From positions 1 through 51,799 of the forward strand of contig CALMUW010000012.1 in the NCBI GenBank assembly GCA_937872985.1: a stretch of DNA of 51,799 nucleotides, in the 5' to 3' direction. The translations under genes were made by a program, and so were the position numbers. The notes beneath the pieces are model-generated. The model searched no databases. It was not told the DNA's origin and worked only from the letters and a program-made list of their open reading frames with translations. The stretch's first letter is position 1. Every line of letters begins with the position of its first letter. Source of the stretch: an uncultured Alphaproteobacteria bacterium. GTDB taxonomy: Bacteria > Pseudomonadota > Alphaproteobacteria > Rhizobiales > Aestuariivirgaceae. Shown here piece after piece: positions 44,968 through 51,799 of the stretch.

Positions 44968-46105
44968 TCAGTCATGATCCGATTCGTCACCGTCATAGAT
45001 CATGGCATAGCGGCTGCCGAGGCGGGTGAGAAGCTCGTAGGAGATGGTGCCCGCCCAGGCCGCGGCCTCGTCGATGGCGATGTTCGGGCCGAAGATTTCG
45101 GCATGGTCGCCGCGCTTCACCGTGCCCCTGGGCAGGTCGGTCACATCAATGCCCATCATGTCCATGGAGACCCGCCCGATGATGGGGCAGCGGCGGCCAT
45201 GGAGGAAGACCTGGGCCGGGCCGTCCGGCTGGCGCGACGACAGGGCGCGGGGGATGCCGTCCTTGTAGCCCGCGCCCAGCACGGCGACGGTGGCGGGGCG
45301 CGTGGCCTGCCAAGTGGCGGAATAGCCCACCGTGTCGCCCGCCGCCACGTCGCGCACCTGCATGACCGTGCCGGACAGGGTGACCACGGGCTGCATGGGA
45401 TTGGGCTTCCCCGGCGTGGGGTTGCCGCCATAGATGGCGATGCCGGCGCGCACCAGATCGTCGGTGAAGCCGGGGCCGAGATAGATGCCCGGTGAATTGG
45501 CGAGGCTGGCGGGCACGCCGGGCAGGGCGGCGCGCAGGGCGTCGAAGCGGTCGCGCTGCAGGCGGTTCATGGGATGGGCGGGCTCATCGCCACAGGCCAG
45601 ATGGCTCATGAGCAGGGTGAAGTTCAGACCCTGCAGGAGAAATGTGTCATCGAGGAGGGCGCGGAATTCCTCGGGGCTGAAACCGAGGCGGTTGATGCCG
45701 GTATCGACATGCAGCGCGCAGGGCAGCTTGTGGCCATAGTGGCGGCCAAACTGGGCCCTCGCGCGCCTCATCCAGCGCGGTGAGGGCGGGGCGCAGGCGA
45801 TGGCGGGCGTAGAATTCCGCCTGCCCGGGAAAGAGGCCGTCGAGGACATAGATTTCCGCCTCGGGCAGAATGGCGCGCAGGTCGGCACCCTCCATGGGAC
45901 GGGCGACGAAGTAATGGCGGCAGCCCGCGGACCACAGCGCGCGGCCCACCGGGATCATGCCGAGGCCATAGGCATTGCCCTTGATGGCCACGCCGCATCT
46001 GGCCGTGCCGGCGGCGGCAGCCAGGGTCTTCCAGTTGGCCTGGATGGCGCGGAGATCGATGGTGAGGACGGCACCGGCAAGATCGGTGGGAATGGCGGAC
46101 TGCAT
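44968..46105 (-). pseudogene. alr: Alanine racemase gene with a +1 frameshift
   Basis: Alr interconverts L- and D-alanine for peptidoglycan. The first frame (from 46105) holds the PLP-lysine motif VAIKGNAYGLGM and runs to ALTALDEARE; the rest, LPCALHVDTGINRLGFSPEE, VGYSATW and GRVSMDMMGIDVTD, is in another frame shifted by one extra base. The switch fits an extra G or C in GGGCCC at 45753-45758: removing one base gives ...DEAREAQFGRHYG... and a normal 378-residue enzyme. As written the enzyme is broken, which is surprising for a gene that is usually needed, so a sequence error or a second alr elsewhere should be considered. Confidence 0.88.
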
Positions 46106-46234
46106 GGCCAGATCCTTTGCTTTTTACATCGGGATTAGGACCGGCTCCTCCAGCATGCAAGTGCGCGGATCGGCGCGGGTAAAGGTGCCTGGAGTGTCCG
46201 CCTTGCTCTGAGGGTCCGGGCTTCGCCCTTCTCT

Positions 46235-46260
46235 CCATGGCCGGGCTTGACCCGGCATGG
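46235..46260. repeat. Dispersed palindrome, first copy
   Basis: CCATGGCCGGG-CTTGA-CCCGGCATGG forms a GC-rich hairpin; nearly the same sequence is at 51633-51658. Similar GGCCGGGxxTGAxCCCGGC elements are scattered between genes in many rhizobial genomes. It lies in the 270-bp gap between dnaB and alr, in which I see no gene. Confidence 0.6.
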
Positions 46261-46376
46261 ACAGGGAGAGGCCCGCAACCGTTTTTCTCACCCCGCCAAG
46301 GAAAGAAAGGGGCGGGGCGCTGGTCAAGCGCTGGCAACGTCAGCCAGCGGTGATAAGGCTCCCCACGCGGGCGAAG

Positions 46377-47885
46377 TCAGAACTGGTCCGGCAGGTAGTC
46401 GTCGGTGCGGGCGAGGTTCTGGAACTTGGTGAGCCGCGCCTCGAATTGCAGTTCGACCGTGCCGGTGGGGCCGTGGCGCTGCTTGCCGATGATGACCTCG
46501 GCCTTGCCGTGGGCGCGGGCCATCTCCGATTGCCAGGTGATATATTCCGGCGTGCCGGCGCGCGGCTCGCGGTTGGCCAGGTAATATTCCTCGCGGTAGA
46601 CGAACATGACCACGTCGGCGTCCTGCTCGATGGAGCCTGACTCGCGCAGGTCGGACAATTGCGGGCGCTTGTCCTCGCGGTTTTCCACCTGACGCGACAA
46701 TTGCGACAGCGCCACGATGGGCACGTTCAATTCCTTGGCCAGTGCCTTCAGTCCCACGGTGATTTCCGTCACCTCCTGAACCCGGCCTTCCGCCGCCTTG
46801 CGCGAGGAGCCCGCCAGCAGTTGCAGATAGTCCACCACCACGAGGCCCAGCCCGCGCTGGCGCTTCAGCCGCCGGGCGCGGGCCGCCACCTGGGCGATGG
46901 TGAGGCCGCCGGTGGCGTCGATGTAGAGCGGCAGGGATTGCAGCTCGGCGGACATGTCGGCCAGGCGGTCGAACTCATGCTGCTGGATCTTGCCGCGGCG
47001 GACCATCTCGGAGGGGATTTCCGTCTGCTCGGAGAGAATGCGGGTGGCCAATTGCTCCGCCGACATTTCAAGCGAGAAGAAGGCCACCACCGCGCCATCG
47101 GTGACGCGCGTGGTGCCATCGGTCTGGTGCTCGGCCTTGTAGGCCTTGGCGACGTGGAAGGCGATGTTGGTGGCAAGCGCCGTCTTGCCCATGGCGGGGC
47201 GGCCGGCAAGGATGATGAGGTCGGAGGGTTGCAGCCCGCCCATCTTGTCGTCGAGGTCCTTCAGGCCCGTGGCCAGACCGGACAGGCCGCCGTCACGCTG
47301 AAAGGCGGCGGATGCCATGTCCACCGCCTCGGTGGCGGCGCGGGTGAAGGGCTGGAAGCCCTGGCCATAGCGGCCCGTCTCGGCGATGGCATAGAGCGTC
47401 TGCTCGGCCTGCTCGATGAGGCGGGTGGAAGTGGCTTCGACATTGGCGTCATAGGCGTCGTTCACGATGTCAGTGCCGATGCCGATGAGGCGGCGGCGCT
47501 GGGCCAGTTCATAGATGACCCGGCCATATTCCTCGGCGTTGATGATGGTGGTGGCGGCAGCCGCGAGACGCGCCAGATAGGCCGGCCCGCCGATCTCCTT
47601 CAGGGTCGCGTCATTGTCGAAGAAGGCCTTGAGGGTGACGGGGCTGGCGAGCTTGCCGAGGCGGATGAGGCCCGCCGCCGCGTCGAAGATGCGGGAATGA
47701 ATGGGCTCGAAGAAATGATCGGGGGTGAGGAAACCCGTCACCCGGTCGCAGGCTTCGTTGTTCACCAGAATGGCGCCCAGCAGCGCCTGTTCCGCCTCCA
47801 GGTTGTGGGGCGGCGCACGATAGCCGTCGTCCGGGGGCGCGGCGTCGTCGGCGGGGCGGAGAGTGGTGATGTTGGCCATGGACAT
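46377..47885 (-). CDS. dnaB: Replicative DNA helicase DnaB
   Basis: The hexameric 5'-3' helicase of the replication fork. The 502-residue protein has the N-terminal DnaG-interacting domain (PHNLEAEQALLGAILVNNEACD), linker, and the RecA-like domain with Walker A GRPAMGKTALATN, VVVDYLQLLAGS and the DnaB motif LSQLSRQVENREDKRPQLSDLRESGSIEQDADVVMFVYR. ATG 47885 or 47879 start. No intein is present. Confidence 0.97.
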   Translation of the reverse strand: MSMANITTLRPADDAAPPDDGYRAPPHNLEAEQALLGAILVNNEACDRVTGFLTPDHFFEPIHSRIFDAAAGLIRLGKLASPVTLKAFFDNDATLKEIGGPAYLARLAAAATTIINAEEYGRVIYELAQRRRLIGIGTDIVNDAYDANVEATSTRLIEQAEQTLYAIAETGRYGQGFQPFTRAATEAVDMASAAFQRDGGLSGLATGLKDLDDKMGGLQPSDLIILAGRPAMGKTALATNIAFHVAKAYKAEHQTDGTTRVTDGAVVAFFSLEMSAEQLATRILSEQTEIPSEMVRRGKIQQHEFDRLADMSAELQSLPLYIDATGGLTIAQVAARARRLKRQRGLGLVVVDYLQLLAGSSRKAAEGRVQEVTEITVGLKALAKELNVPIVALSQLSRQVENREDKRPQLSDLRESGSIEQDADVVMFVYREEYYLANREPRAGTPEYITWQSEMARAHGKAEVIIGKQRHGPTGTVELQFEARLTKFQNLARTDDYLPDQF

Positions 47886-47963
47886 GTCTTAACAGCTTGG
47901 TCCCGGCGGGCCTGCGGGGAATCGCATTATGCCCGCTATCCACAGGGGTGGGGCTGACATGGC

Positions 47964-47993
47964 AAAAAAAGAAGGCCGCCGTTTGGCGGCCTT
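47964..47993 (-). terminator. Rho-independent terminator of rpsF-rpsR-rplI
   Basis: On the minus strand AAGGCCGCC-AAAC-GGCGGCCTT is followed by C and seven T. It lies between rplI and dnaB, so it should end the ribosomal transcript and separate it from dnaB. Confidence 0.88.
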
Positions 47994-48006
47994 ATTTCTA
48001 TTTTGC

Positions 48007-48051
48007 GCATCATCGGGTCCGCGAAGCGGTATCCACTTCGCGGGATGATGC
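48007..48051. repeat. RIME-like intergenic palindrome
   Basis: GCATCATC (48007-48014) and CCGCGAAG (48019-48026) pair with CTTCGCGG (48036-48043) and GATGATGC (48044-48051), leaving a 4-nt bulge and a 9-nt loop. Read on the minus strand it resembles the rhizobial RIME unit (GCATxATC-CGAAnnGTGGA-TACCG...CGG-GATGATGC style). It sits 9 bp behind rplI, before the terminator. Confidence 0.7.
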
Positions 48052-48060
48052 TTGCCTCCT

Positions 48061-48645
48061 TCAGCCCTGCGCTTCGTCCTCGGCGGCGTTTTCGGCGGCC
48101 GCTTCCTCGAAGATGGCCTGGGCCGCGGCGCGCACCTCGGCGCGGTCGGAGACCGGGCCGGTCAGCACGTCGCCACGCGCCTGGGCGGTGGCTTCGTCGG
48201 CCGAGCGGGCCACGTTCACCGTCACGGTGACCGAGACTTCCGGATGCGGCGCGATGGTGACCTTGTGCAGACCGATGGTCTTGATGGGGGTTTCCATCTG
48301 GACGTGGTTGCGGTCCACCATCATGCCGGCGGCAGCCGATGCGGCATCAGCAATATCGCGCGGCGAAACCGAGCCATAGAGCTGGCCCGCTTCACCCGCC
48401 TGACGGATGATGACGAAGGTCTGACCGTCGAGCCTGGCAGCCTCAGCCGAGGCATGGTCGCGGGCGGCGGCGTTCTTGGCTTCGAGATTGGCGCGGTCGC
48501 GCTCAAACCTGGCCTTGTTGGCTTCGGAGGCGCGCAGCGCCTTGCCGCGGGGCAGCAGGAAGTTGCGGGCGTAGCCGTCCTTCACCTTCACCACTTCGCC
48601 CATGTGGCCGAGCTTCGGCACACGTTCGAGAAGAATGACATCCAT
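48061..48645 (-). CDS. rplI: 50S ribosomal protein L9
   Basis: L9 binds 23S rRNA domain V at the base of the L1 stalk. The 194-residue protein has the N-terminal signature [37 protein letters not shown], the long connecting helix and C-terminal domain, plus an Ala/Glu-rich tail of about 40 residues common in alphaproteobacteria. Third gene of the rpsF operon. Confidence 0.97.
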   Translation of the reverse strand: MDVILLERVPKLGHMGEVVKVKDGYARNFLLPRGKALRASEANKARFERDRANLEAKNAAARDHASAEAARLDGQTFVIIRQAGEAGQLYGSVSPRDIADAASAAAGMMVDRNHVQMETPIKTIGLHKVTIAPHPEVSVTVTVNVARSADEATAQARGDVLTGPVSDRAEVRAAAQAIFEEAAAENAAEDEAQG

Positions 48646-48658
48646 GGGTCAGCCCTCC

Positions 48659-48901
48659 TTACTGCAACACATAGGGCAGGAGGCCGAGGAAGCGGGCGCG
48701 CTTGATGGCCTTGGCCAGTTCACGCTGCTTCTTGGCCGACACGGCGGTGATGCGCGAGGGAATGATCTTGCCGCGCTCGGAAATATAGCGCTGCAGCAGA
48801 CGCACATCCTTGTAATCGATCTTCGGCGCGCCTTCCCCGGAGAAGGGGCAGGACTTGCGGCGACGGAAGAAGGGGCGGCGAGCGCCCTGTTCGGCAGCCA
48901 T
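48659..48901 (-). CDS. rpsR: 30S ribosomal protein S18
   Basis: The 80-residue protein shows the S18 core [60 protein letters not shown]. It pairs with S6 on the 30S platform. Its ATG overlaps the rpsF stop by one base (TAATG), giving coupled translation of the S6:S18 pair. Confidence 0.97.
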   Translation of the reverse strand: MAAEQGARRPFFRRRKSCPFSGEGAPKIDYKDVRLLQRYISERGKIIPSRITAVSAKKQRELAKAIKRARFLGLLPYVLQ

Positions 48902-49371
48902 TATTGAGCCTCCGCAGATTCTGTTTCGTTACGGCGCGGGCGCGCGCCACGGTCGCCCCGGTCACCACGATCGCCCCGGTCACCACCGAAGCCACGGCCG
49001 CCGCCGAAGCCACGGTCGTCACCGAAGGAGCCGCGCTCTTCGCGGTCCTCGCGGCGGCGCATCATGGCCGACGGGCCGTCCTCCAGCGTCTCGACCGCCA
49101 CGGTCATGAAGCGGATGACGTCCTCGCTGATGGACATCTGGCGCTCCATCTCGGCCACGGGGGCGTGGGGCGCGTCGATGTTGAACAGGACATAGTGGGC
49201 CTTGCGGTTTTTCTTGACGCGGAAAGCAATGGACTTCACGCCCCAGTTTTCAACCTTCGTCACCTTGCCGCCACCGGCGGCGATGACGCCCTTGAACTGG
49301 TCGATCAGGGCTTCGACCTGGGCGGCCGAGGCGTCCTGGCGGACCATGAAAACGTGCTCATAGAGAGCCAT
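48901..49371 (-). CDS. rpsF: 30S ribosomal protein S6
   Basis: The 156-residue protein has the S6 domain ([30 protein letters not shown]...[51 protein letters not shown]) followed by a C-terminal extension of GDRGDRG-type repeats rich in Gly, Asp and Arg, longer than in E. coli and likely to contact RNA. ATG 49371 with AAAGGTGAT upstream is chosen over one 12 nt earlier. Confidence 0.96.
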   Translation of the reverse strand: MALYEHVFMVRQDASAAQVEALIDQFKGVIAAGGGKVTKVENWGVKSIAFRVKKNRKAHYVLFNIDAPHAPVAEMERQMSISEDVIRFMTVAVETLEDGPSAMMRRREDREERGSFGDDRGFGGGRGFGGDRGDRGDRGDRGARPRRNETESAEAQ

Positions 49372-49668
49372 GTTCGGGATCACCTTTCTCTAAGTTTCTC
49401 AAGGCTTTGATTTCCCGGCGCAGAGCCTCCTTCAAACCCTTGTGAGAAAGGTTTGAAAGACCGGTCGAAAGAGCGGAGACACGGGAGGCCGCCTGGTGCC
49501 AGGCTATCCTGCGGTGCCGCAGAACCCTCCGTTCAGCCCCCAGCCGGGTGACCAAAGCCGGGCGCTTATGGCCCAAGCTGGCCGAAAAGGCAAGGGCAAC
49601 GGTCAAGGACGGGTGGGGCAATTGGGTGCTGGAATCCCGCCCCGGATTATGGCTAGACTTGCGGGCAG
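49372..49668. other. Leader and promoter region of rpsF
   Basis: About 300 bp with no supported gene. A hairpin TTCAAACC/GGTTTGAA (49431-49438 with 49450-49457) lies 60-85 nt before rpsF on its transcript. S6:S18 leader RNAs that regulate this operon exist in other bacteria; I cannot show that this is one. The remainder should hold promoters for rpsF and the divergent copper genes. Confidence 0.35.
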
Positions 49669-50058
49669 ATGATGATGGCCATGGACAGATTGCGGCGGAT
49701 GGCGGCACGGGTATCGCTCGTGCTCTATGGCGCGCTGGTGTTCAAGCTGGCGCTGCTGCTGGCCCCGGCGGTCTGGCCCAGCCCGGAAACCCGCGTGCTG
49801 GCCGAGATCGCCGCCAGCCAGTGTCTGCCCAATTATGGCCAGGGCGAGGACGGCCAGTCCAACCTGCCGGATGAAAGCTGCTGCATTTTCTGCACCGCCA
49901 CGGTGATCGCGGGCGCGCCGCCGCCGCCGCCCAGCCTGCCGGTGCCACGGTTTGACACCGTTGCCTTTAGCGTCACTCTGGCGGCTGCGCCTGATGCCGT
50001 GGCCAAGAGGCGCGCCGAACTGGCGCCCATTGCGGCCCGCGCGCCGCCCATGGCCTGA
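49669..50058 (+). CDS. DUF2946-like membrane protein in the copper set
   Basis: A 129-residue protein with one hydrophobic N-terminal helix (VSLVLYGALVFKLALLLAPAV) and a cysteine-rich motif (SQCLPN, ESCCIFCTA), then a Pro/Ala-rich tail. Short proteins of this pattern (DUF2946 and similar) occur before PCu(A)C and Sco genes and are thought to bind copper. Start choices 49669, 49672 and 49675 are all ATG; MDRLRRMAARV at about 49681 is another. Confidence 0.65.
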   Translation: MMMAMDRLRRMAARVSLVLYGALVFKLALLLAPAVWPSPETRVLAEIAASQCLPNYGQGEDGQSNLPDESCCIFCTATVIAGAPPPPPSLPVPRFDTVAFSVTLAAAPDAVAKRRAELAPIAARAPPMA

Positions 50059-50150
50059 GTGTCTTTGCCCTCAGGCCGGGGGTCTTGCCGCCCCCGGCCA
50101 CCTTGCTTCTCTCATTCAGTCTGAATCCTTCGCATTTCAGGAGCATTCCC

Positions 50151-50615
50151 ATGCGTATTTTCTCGTCTCTCGCCCTGGCCGGTGCCGTTGCCCTCGCCGC
50201 CCTCACCTCGGTTCCCGCCGCCTTCGCCGGTGAAACCATGGTGGGCAACATCATGCTGATGGACATCTGGTCCAAGAAGTCGCCTGCCGGAGCCAATGTC
50301 TCCGCCGGCTTCATGGCCATCATGAATCATGGCAAGGACGCGGATCGTCTGGTCAAGGCCACCGCCGAAATCAGCCCCAACGTGCAAATCCACACCATGG
50401 TGATGGATGGCGACGTGATGAAGATGGAAGAACTCAAGAACGGTCTTGAGATTCCCGCAGGCCAGACCGTGATGCTGAAGCCCGGTTCCTTCCACATCAT
50501 GTTCATGGACATGCCGGGGCCGCAACCCGAAGTGGGGAAGACCTTCAAGGGCACGCTGACCTTCGAGAAGGCGGGCACGGTGGACGTGGTCTATGACGTG
50601 AAGGCCCCGCAATGA
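50151..50615 (+). CDS. Periplasmic copper chaperone PCu(A)C
   Basis: The 154-residue protein has a Sec signal peptide (MRIFSSLALAGAVALAALTSVPAAFA) and the PCuAC domain. The Cu(I) ligands are in SAGFMAIMNHG, IHTMVMDGDVMKM and SFHIMFMDM, matching the H-M...H-x-M pattern of the family. It delivers Cu(I) to the CuA or CuB centre of cytochrome oxidase with Sco1, the next gene (13 bp away). Confidence 0.92.
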   Translation: MRIFSSLALAGAVALAALTSVPAAFAGETMVGNIMLMDIWSKKSPAGANVSAGFMAIMNHGKDADRLVKATAEISPNVQIHTMVMDGDVMKMEELKNGLEIPAGQTVMLKPGSFHIMFMDMPGPQPEVGKTFKGTLTFEKAGTVDVVYDVKAPQ

Positions 50616-50628
50616 CCGGGCGGACACA

Positions 50629-51237
50629 ATGAAAAAGTCTGGACTGTTCAGTCTGGTCCTGGTGGCGGCGGCGGCGATCATCGCCGCCGTCCTGATGACC
50701 TTCGGGTTGCAGGGGTCCGGCACCAGCGGCAAGCTCACCGCCGACATCGGCGGACCCTTCAAGCTCATGTCCTCCAACGGCGCGGTGATCGATTCCACCA
50801 CGCTGAAGGGCAAGCCCTATGCCGTTTACTTCGGCTTCACCCACTGCCCGGAGGTGTGCCCCACCACCATGGCGGAGATGACCGAGGCCTATGAAAAACT
50901 CGGCGATGCCGCCAAGGATTTCACCACCTTCTTCGTCACCGTGGACCCCGAGCGCGACACGGTGGAGTTCCTGCACGACTATCTCCTGACCTTCGACAAA
51001 CGCTTCGTCGGTCTGGTGCCGACCATGGAAGAATTGCCGGTGATCGCCAAGAACTTCCGCGCCGTCTATGAGAAGGTGCCGACTTCCGACGGCAGCTACA
51101 CCATGAACCACACGGCCTCGGTCTATCTGTTCGACGGCGATGGCAAACTCACGGCAACGCTGGGCTATGGCGAACCGGAAAAGGCGCGCATGGCCAAGCT
51201 CAGGAAGCTTCTGGGCGTGGCCTCGCCCGCGTCATAG
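50629..51237 (+). CDS. SCO1/SenC copper metallochaperone
   Basis: A 202-residue thioredoxin-fold protein anchored by one N-terminal helix (LFSLVLVAAAAIIAAVLMTFGL). Copper ligands are Cys73 and Cys77 (FTHCPEVCPTT) and a His in MNHTASVYLF; DPERDT is the other family motif. Sco proteins reduce and load the CuA centre of cytochrome c oxidase. It probably shares a transcript with the PCu(A)C gene. Confidence 0.94.
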   Translation: MKKSGLFSLVLVAAAAIIAAVLMTFGLQGSGTSGKLTADIGGPFKLMSSNGAVIDSTTLKGKPYAVYFGFTHCPEVCPTTMAEMTEAYEKLGDAAKDFTTFFVTVDPERDTVEFLHDYLLTFDKRFVGLVPTMEELPVIAKNFRAVYEKVPTSDGSYTMNHTASVYLFDGDGKLTATLGYGEPEKARMAKLRKLLGVASPAS

Positions 51238-51245
51238 GCTTCGCG

Positions 51246-51611
51246 TCATGGTCCGACGTGGGTGACGATCATGTTGCCGGCACCGTCGTTGAAGACCTGC
51301 ACGTAGAAGCTGCCGCTGTTCAGCATGGCGTCCATGAGATAGCGGCTGAAGGCGCGGTCGTTGCTGCGCAGGCGCGTCGGCTCGGCGCTGTTGAGCGGGC
51401 GGTCGAGCCAGGTGCACTGGCTGGGGCCGGGTGCCGCATCGCTGGCAGCCTGGGCGGCGGCGATGAAGCTGACGATGGCGGTGCCGTTGCCGCGCAGCGT
51501 GGCGTTCATGGCGTTGCCGGCCTTGCACACCAGAGGATAGCTTTCGGCGGCACGGGCGGGCATGGCGTTCACGGCGAGGGCGGCCAGCACGGCGCAGGCA
51601 AGGCGTTTCAT
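51246..51611 (-). CDS. Small secreted protein of unknown function
   Basis: A 121-residue protein with a clean signal peptide (MKRLACAVLAALAVNAMPARA) and a mature part with two cysteines (YPLVCKAG, PSQCTWLDR) that may form one disulfide. The rest (NGTAIVSFIAAAQAA, FYVQVFNDGAGNMIVTHVGP) looks beta-rich. No domain recognised. Convergent with the sco gene, 8 bp apart. Confidence 0.65.
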   Translation of the reverse strand: MKRLACAVLAALAVNAMPARAAESYPLVCKAGNAMNATLRGNGTAIVSFIAAAQAASDAAPGPSQCTWLDRPLNSAEPTRLRSNDRAFSRYLMDAMLNSGSFYVQVFNDGAGNMIVTHVGP

Positions 51612-51632
51612 GGGTCAGTCTCCGTTGCTCTC

Positions 51633-51658
51633 GATGGCCGGGTTGATCCCGGCATGGG
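51633..51658. repeat. Dispersed palindrome, second copy
   Basis: CGATGGCCGGG-TTGAT-CCCGGCATGG, the same element as 46235-46260 with a changed loop. It lies in the last non-coding stretch of the window (51612-51799), in which nothing else is recognised. Confidence 0.6.
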
Positions 51659-51799
51659 CAGAGACTTGCAGCGGCCCGGCTGAAGGGCCGCTGAAGCGGC
51701 GGTTCATGGCGAGGTGGCGCTCCGCCCCCGACCCGCGCCGTTTTTGCCAGGGCCGCGGGCAAACCGGCGACCGATAACGGCCCGCCCCGCCGGCGGGCC

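Noticed and set aside
45647..45888. Programmed frameshifting in alr
   Set aside because: No slippery heptamer with downstream structure that would give +1 shifting is evident; GGGCCC indel is simpler.
49358..49708. Upstream frame opposite the copper genes reading into rpsF
   Set aside because: No start signal, overlaps rpsF start in another frame and has no recognisable domain.

Overview
The window is chromosomal DNA from a high-GC alphaproteobacterium, most likely of the order Hyphomicrobiales (Rhizobiales) or a close relative. This rests on the gene order rpsF-rpsR-rplI-dnaB-alr ... radA-cvpA-purF, on an mntR/mntH pair with an MntR-type operator, on paired NnrU-family genes, and on intergenic palindromes of the RIME type known from rhizobia (best example 48007-48051). 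No rRNA, tRNA or CRISPR array was seen.

Left chromosomal part (1-12866): a HerA-type ATPase coupled to a histidine kinase broken by a stop codon; a ppx/gppA - rlmE - ybaK run with overlapping ends; a glutathione transferase; guaB; an RsmB-type rRNA methyltransferase; divergent mntR and mntH sharing an operator region; and guaA.

Island (12851-28601): an integrative and mobilizable element inserted in the 3' end of guaA. A 16-bp direct repeat marks its ends, and pairs of GTTGGTA repeats with identical 12-bp spacing lie just inside each end. It holds a tyrosine integrase, an AlpA-type regulator, a TraA/MobQ relaxase with a recognisable oriT, and small TraC/TraD-like proteins, but no type IV secretion genes. 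Its cargo is a tight six-gene unit (18993-28306): HTH regulator, MmeI-like adenine methyltransferase without a visible nuclease motif, DUF1016 PD-(D/E)XK nuclease, DEXH helicase, GIY-YIG/T5orf172-type nuclease, and a GHKL ATPase with a C-terminal PD-(D/E)XK-like motif. The last five genes overlap by 4 or 8 bp. The set looks like a restriction or anti-phage defence system, matches no named system I can assign with confidence, and is the most interesting item here.

Right chromosomal part (28602-51799): a thioredoxin-like gene that probably lay directly behind guaA before the insertion; two tandem ParA-like ATPases; two NnrU-family membrane proteins; panB; a cupredoxin-fold multicopper-oxidase homologue that has lost its copper ligands; a YfgM-like protein, a short lipoprotein and der; then on the minus strand an SDR, purF, cvpA, radA, an amidohydrolase, an MlaF/MlaE-type lipid transporter, a frameshifted alr, dnaB, rplI, rpsR and rpsF. 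The right edge carries a copper-delivery set (DUF2946-like, PCu(A)C, Sco1) for cytochrome oxidase assembly.

Three core-type genes carry local damage: a nonsense codon in the kinase, a poly-G stretch in ppx, and a +1 shift in alr. These may be real mutations or sequence errors; reads would decide.
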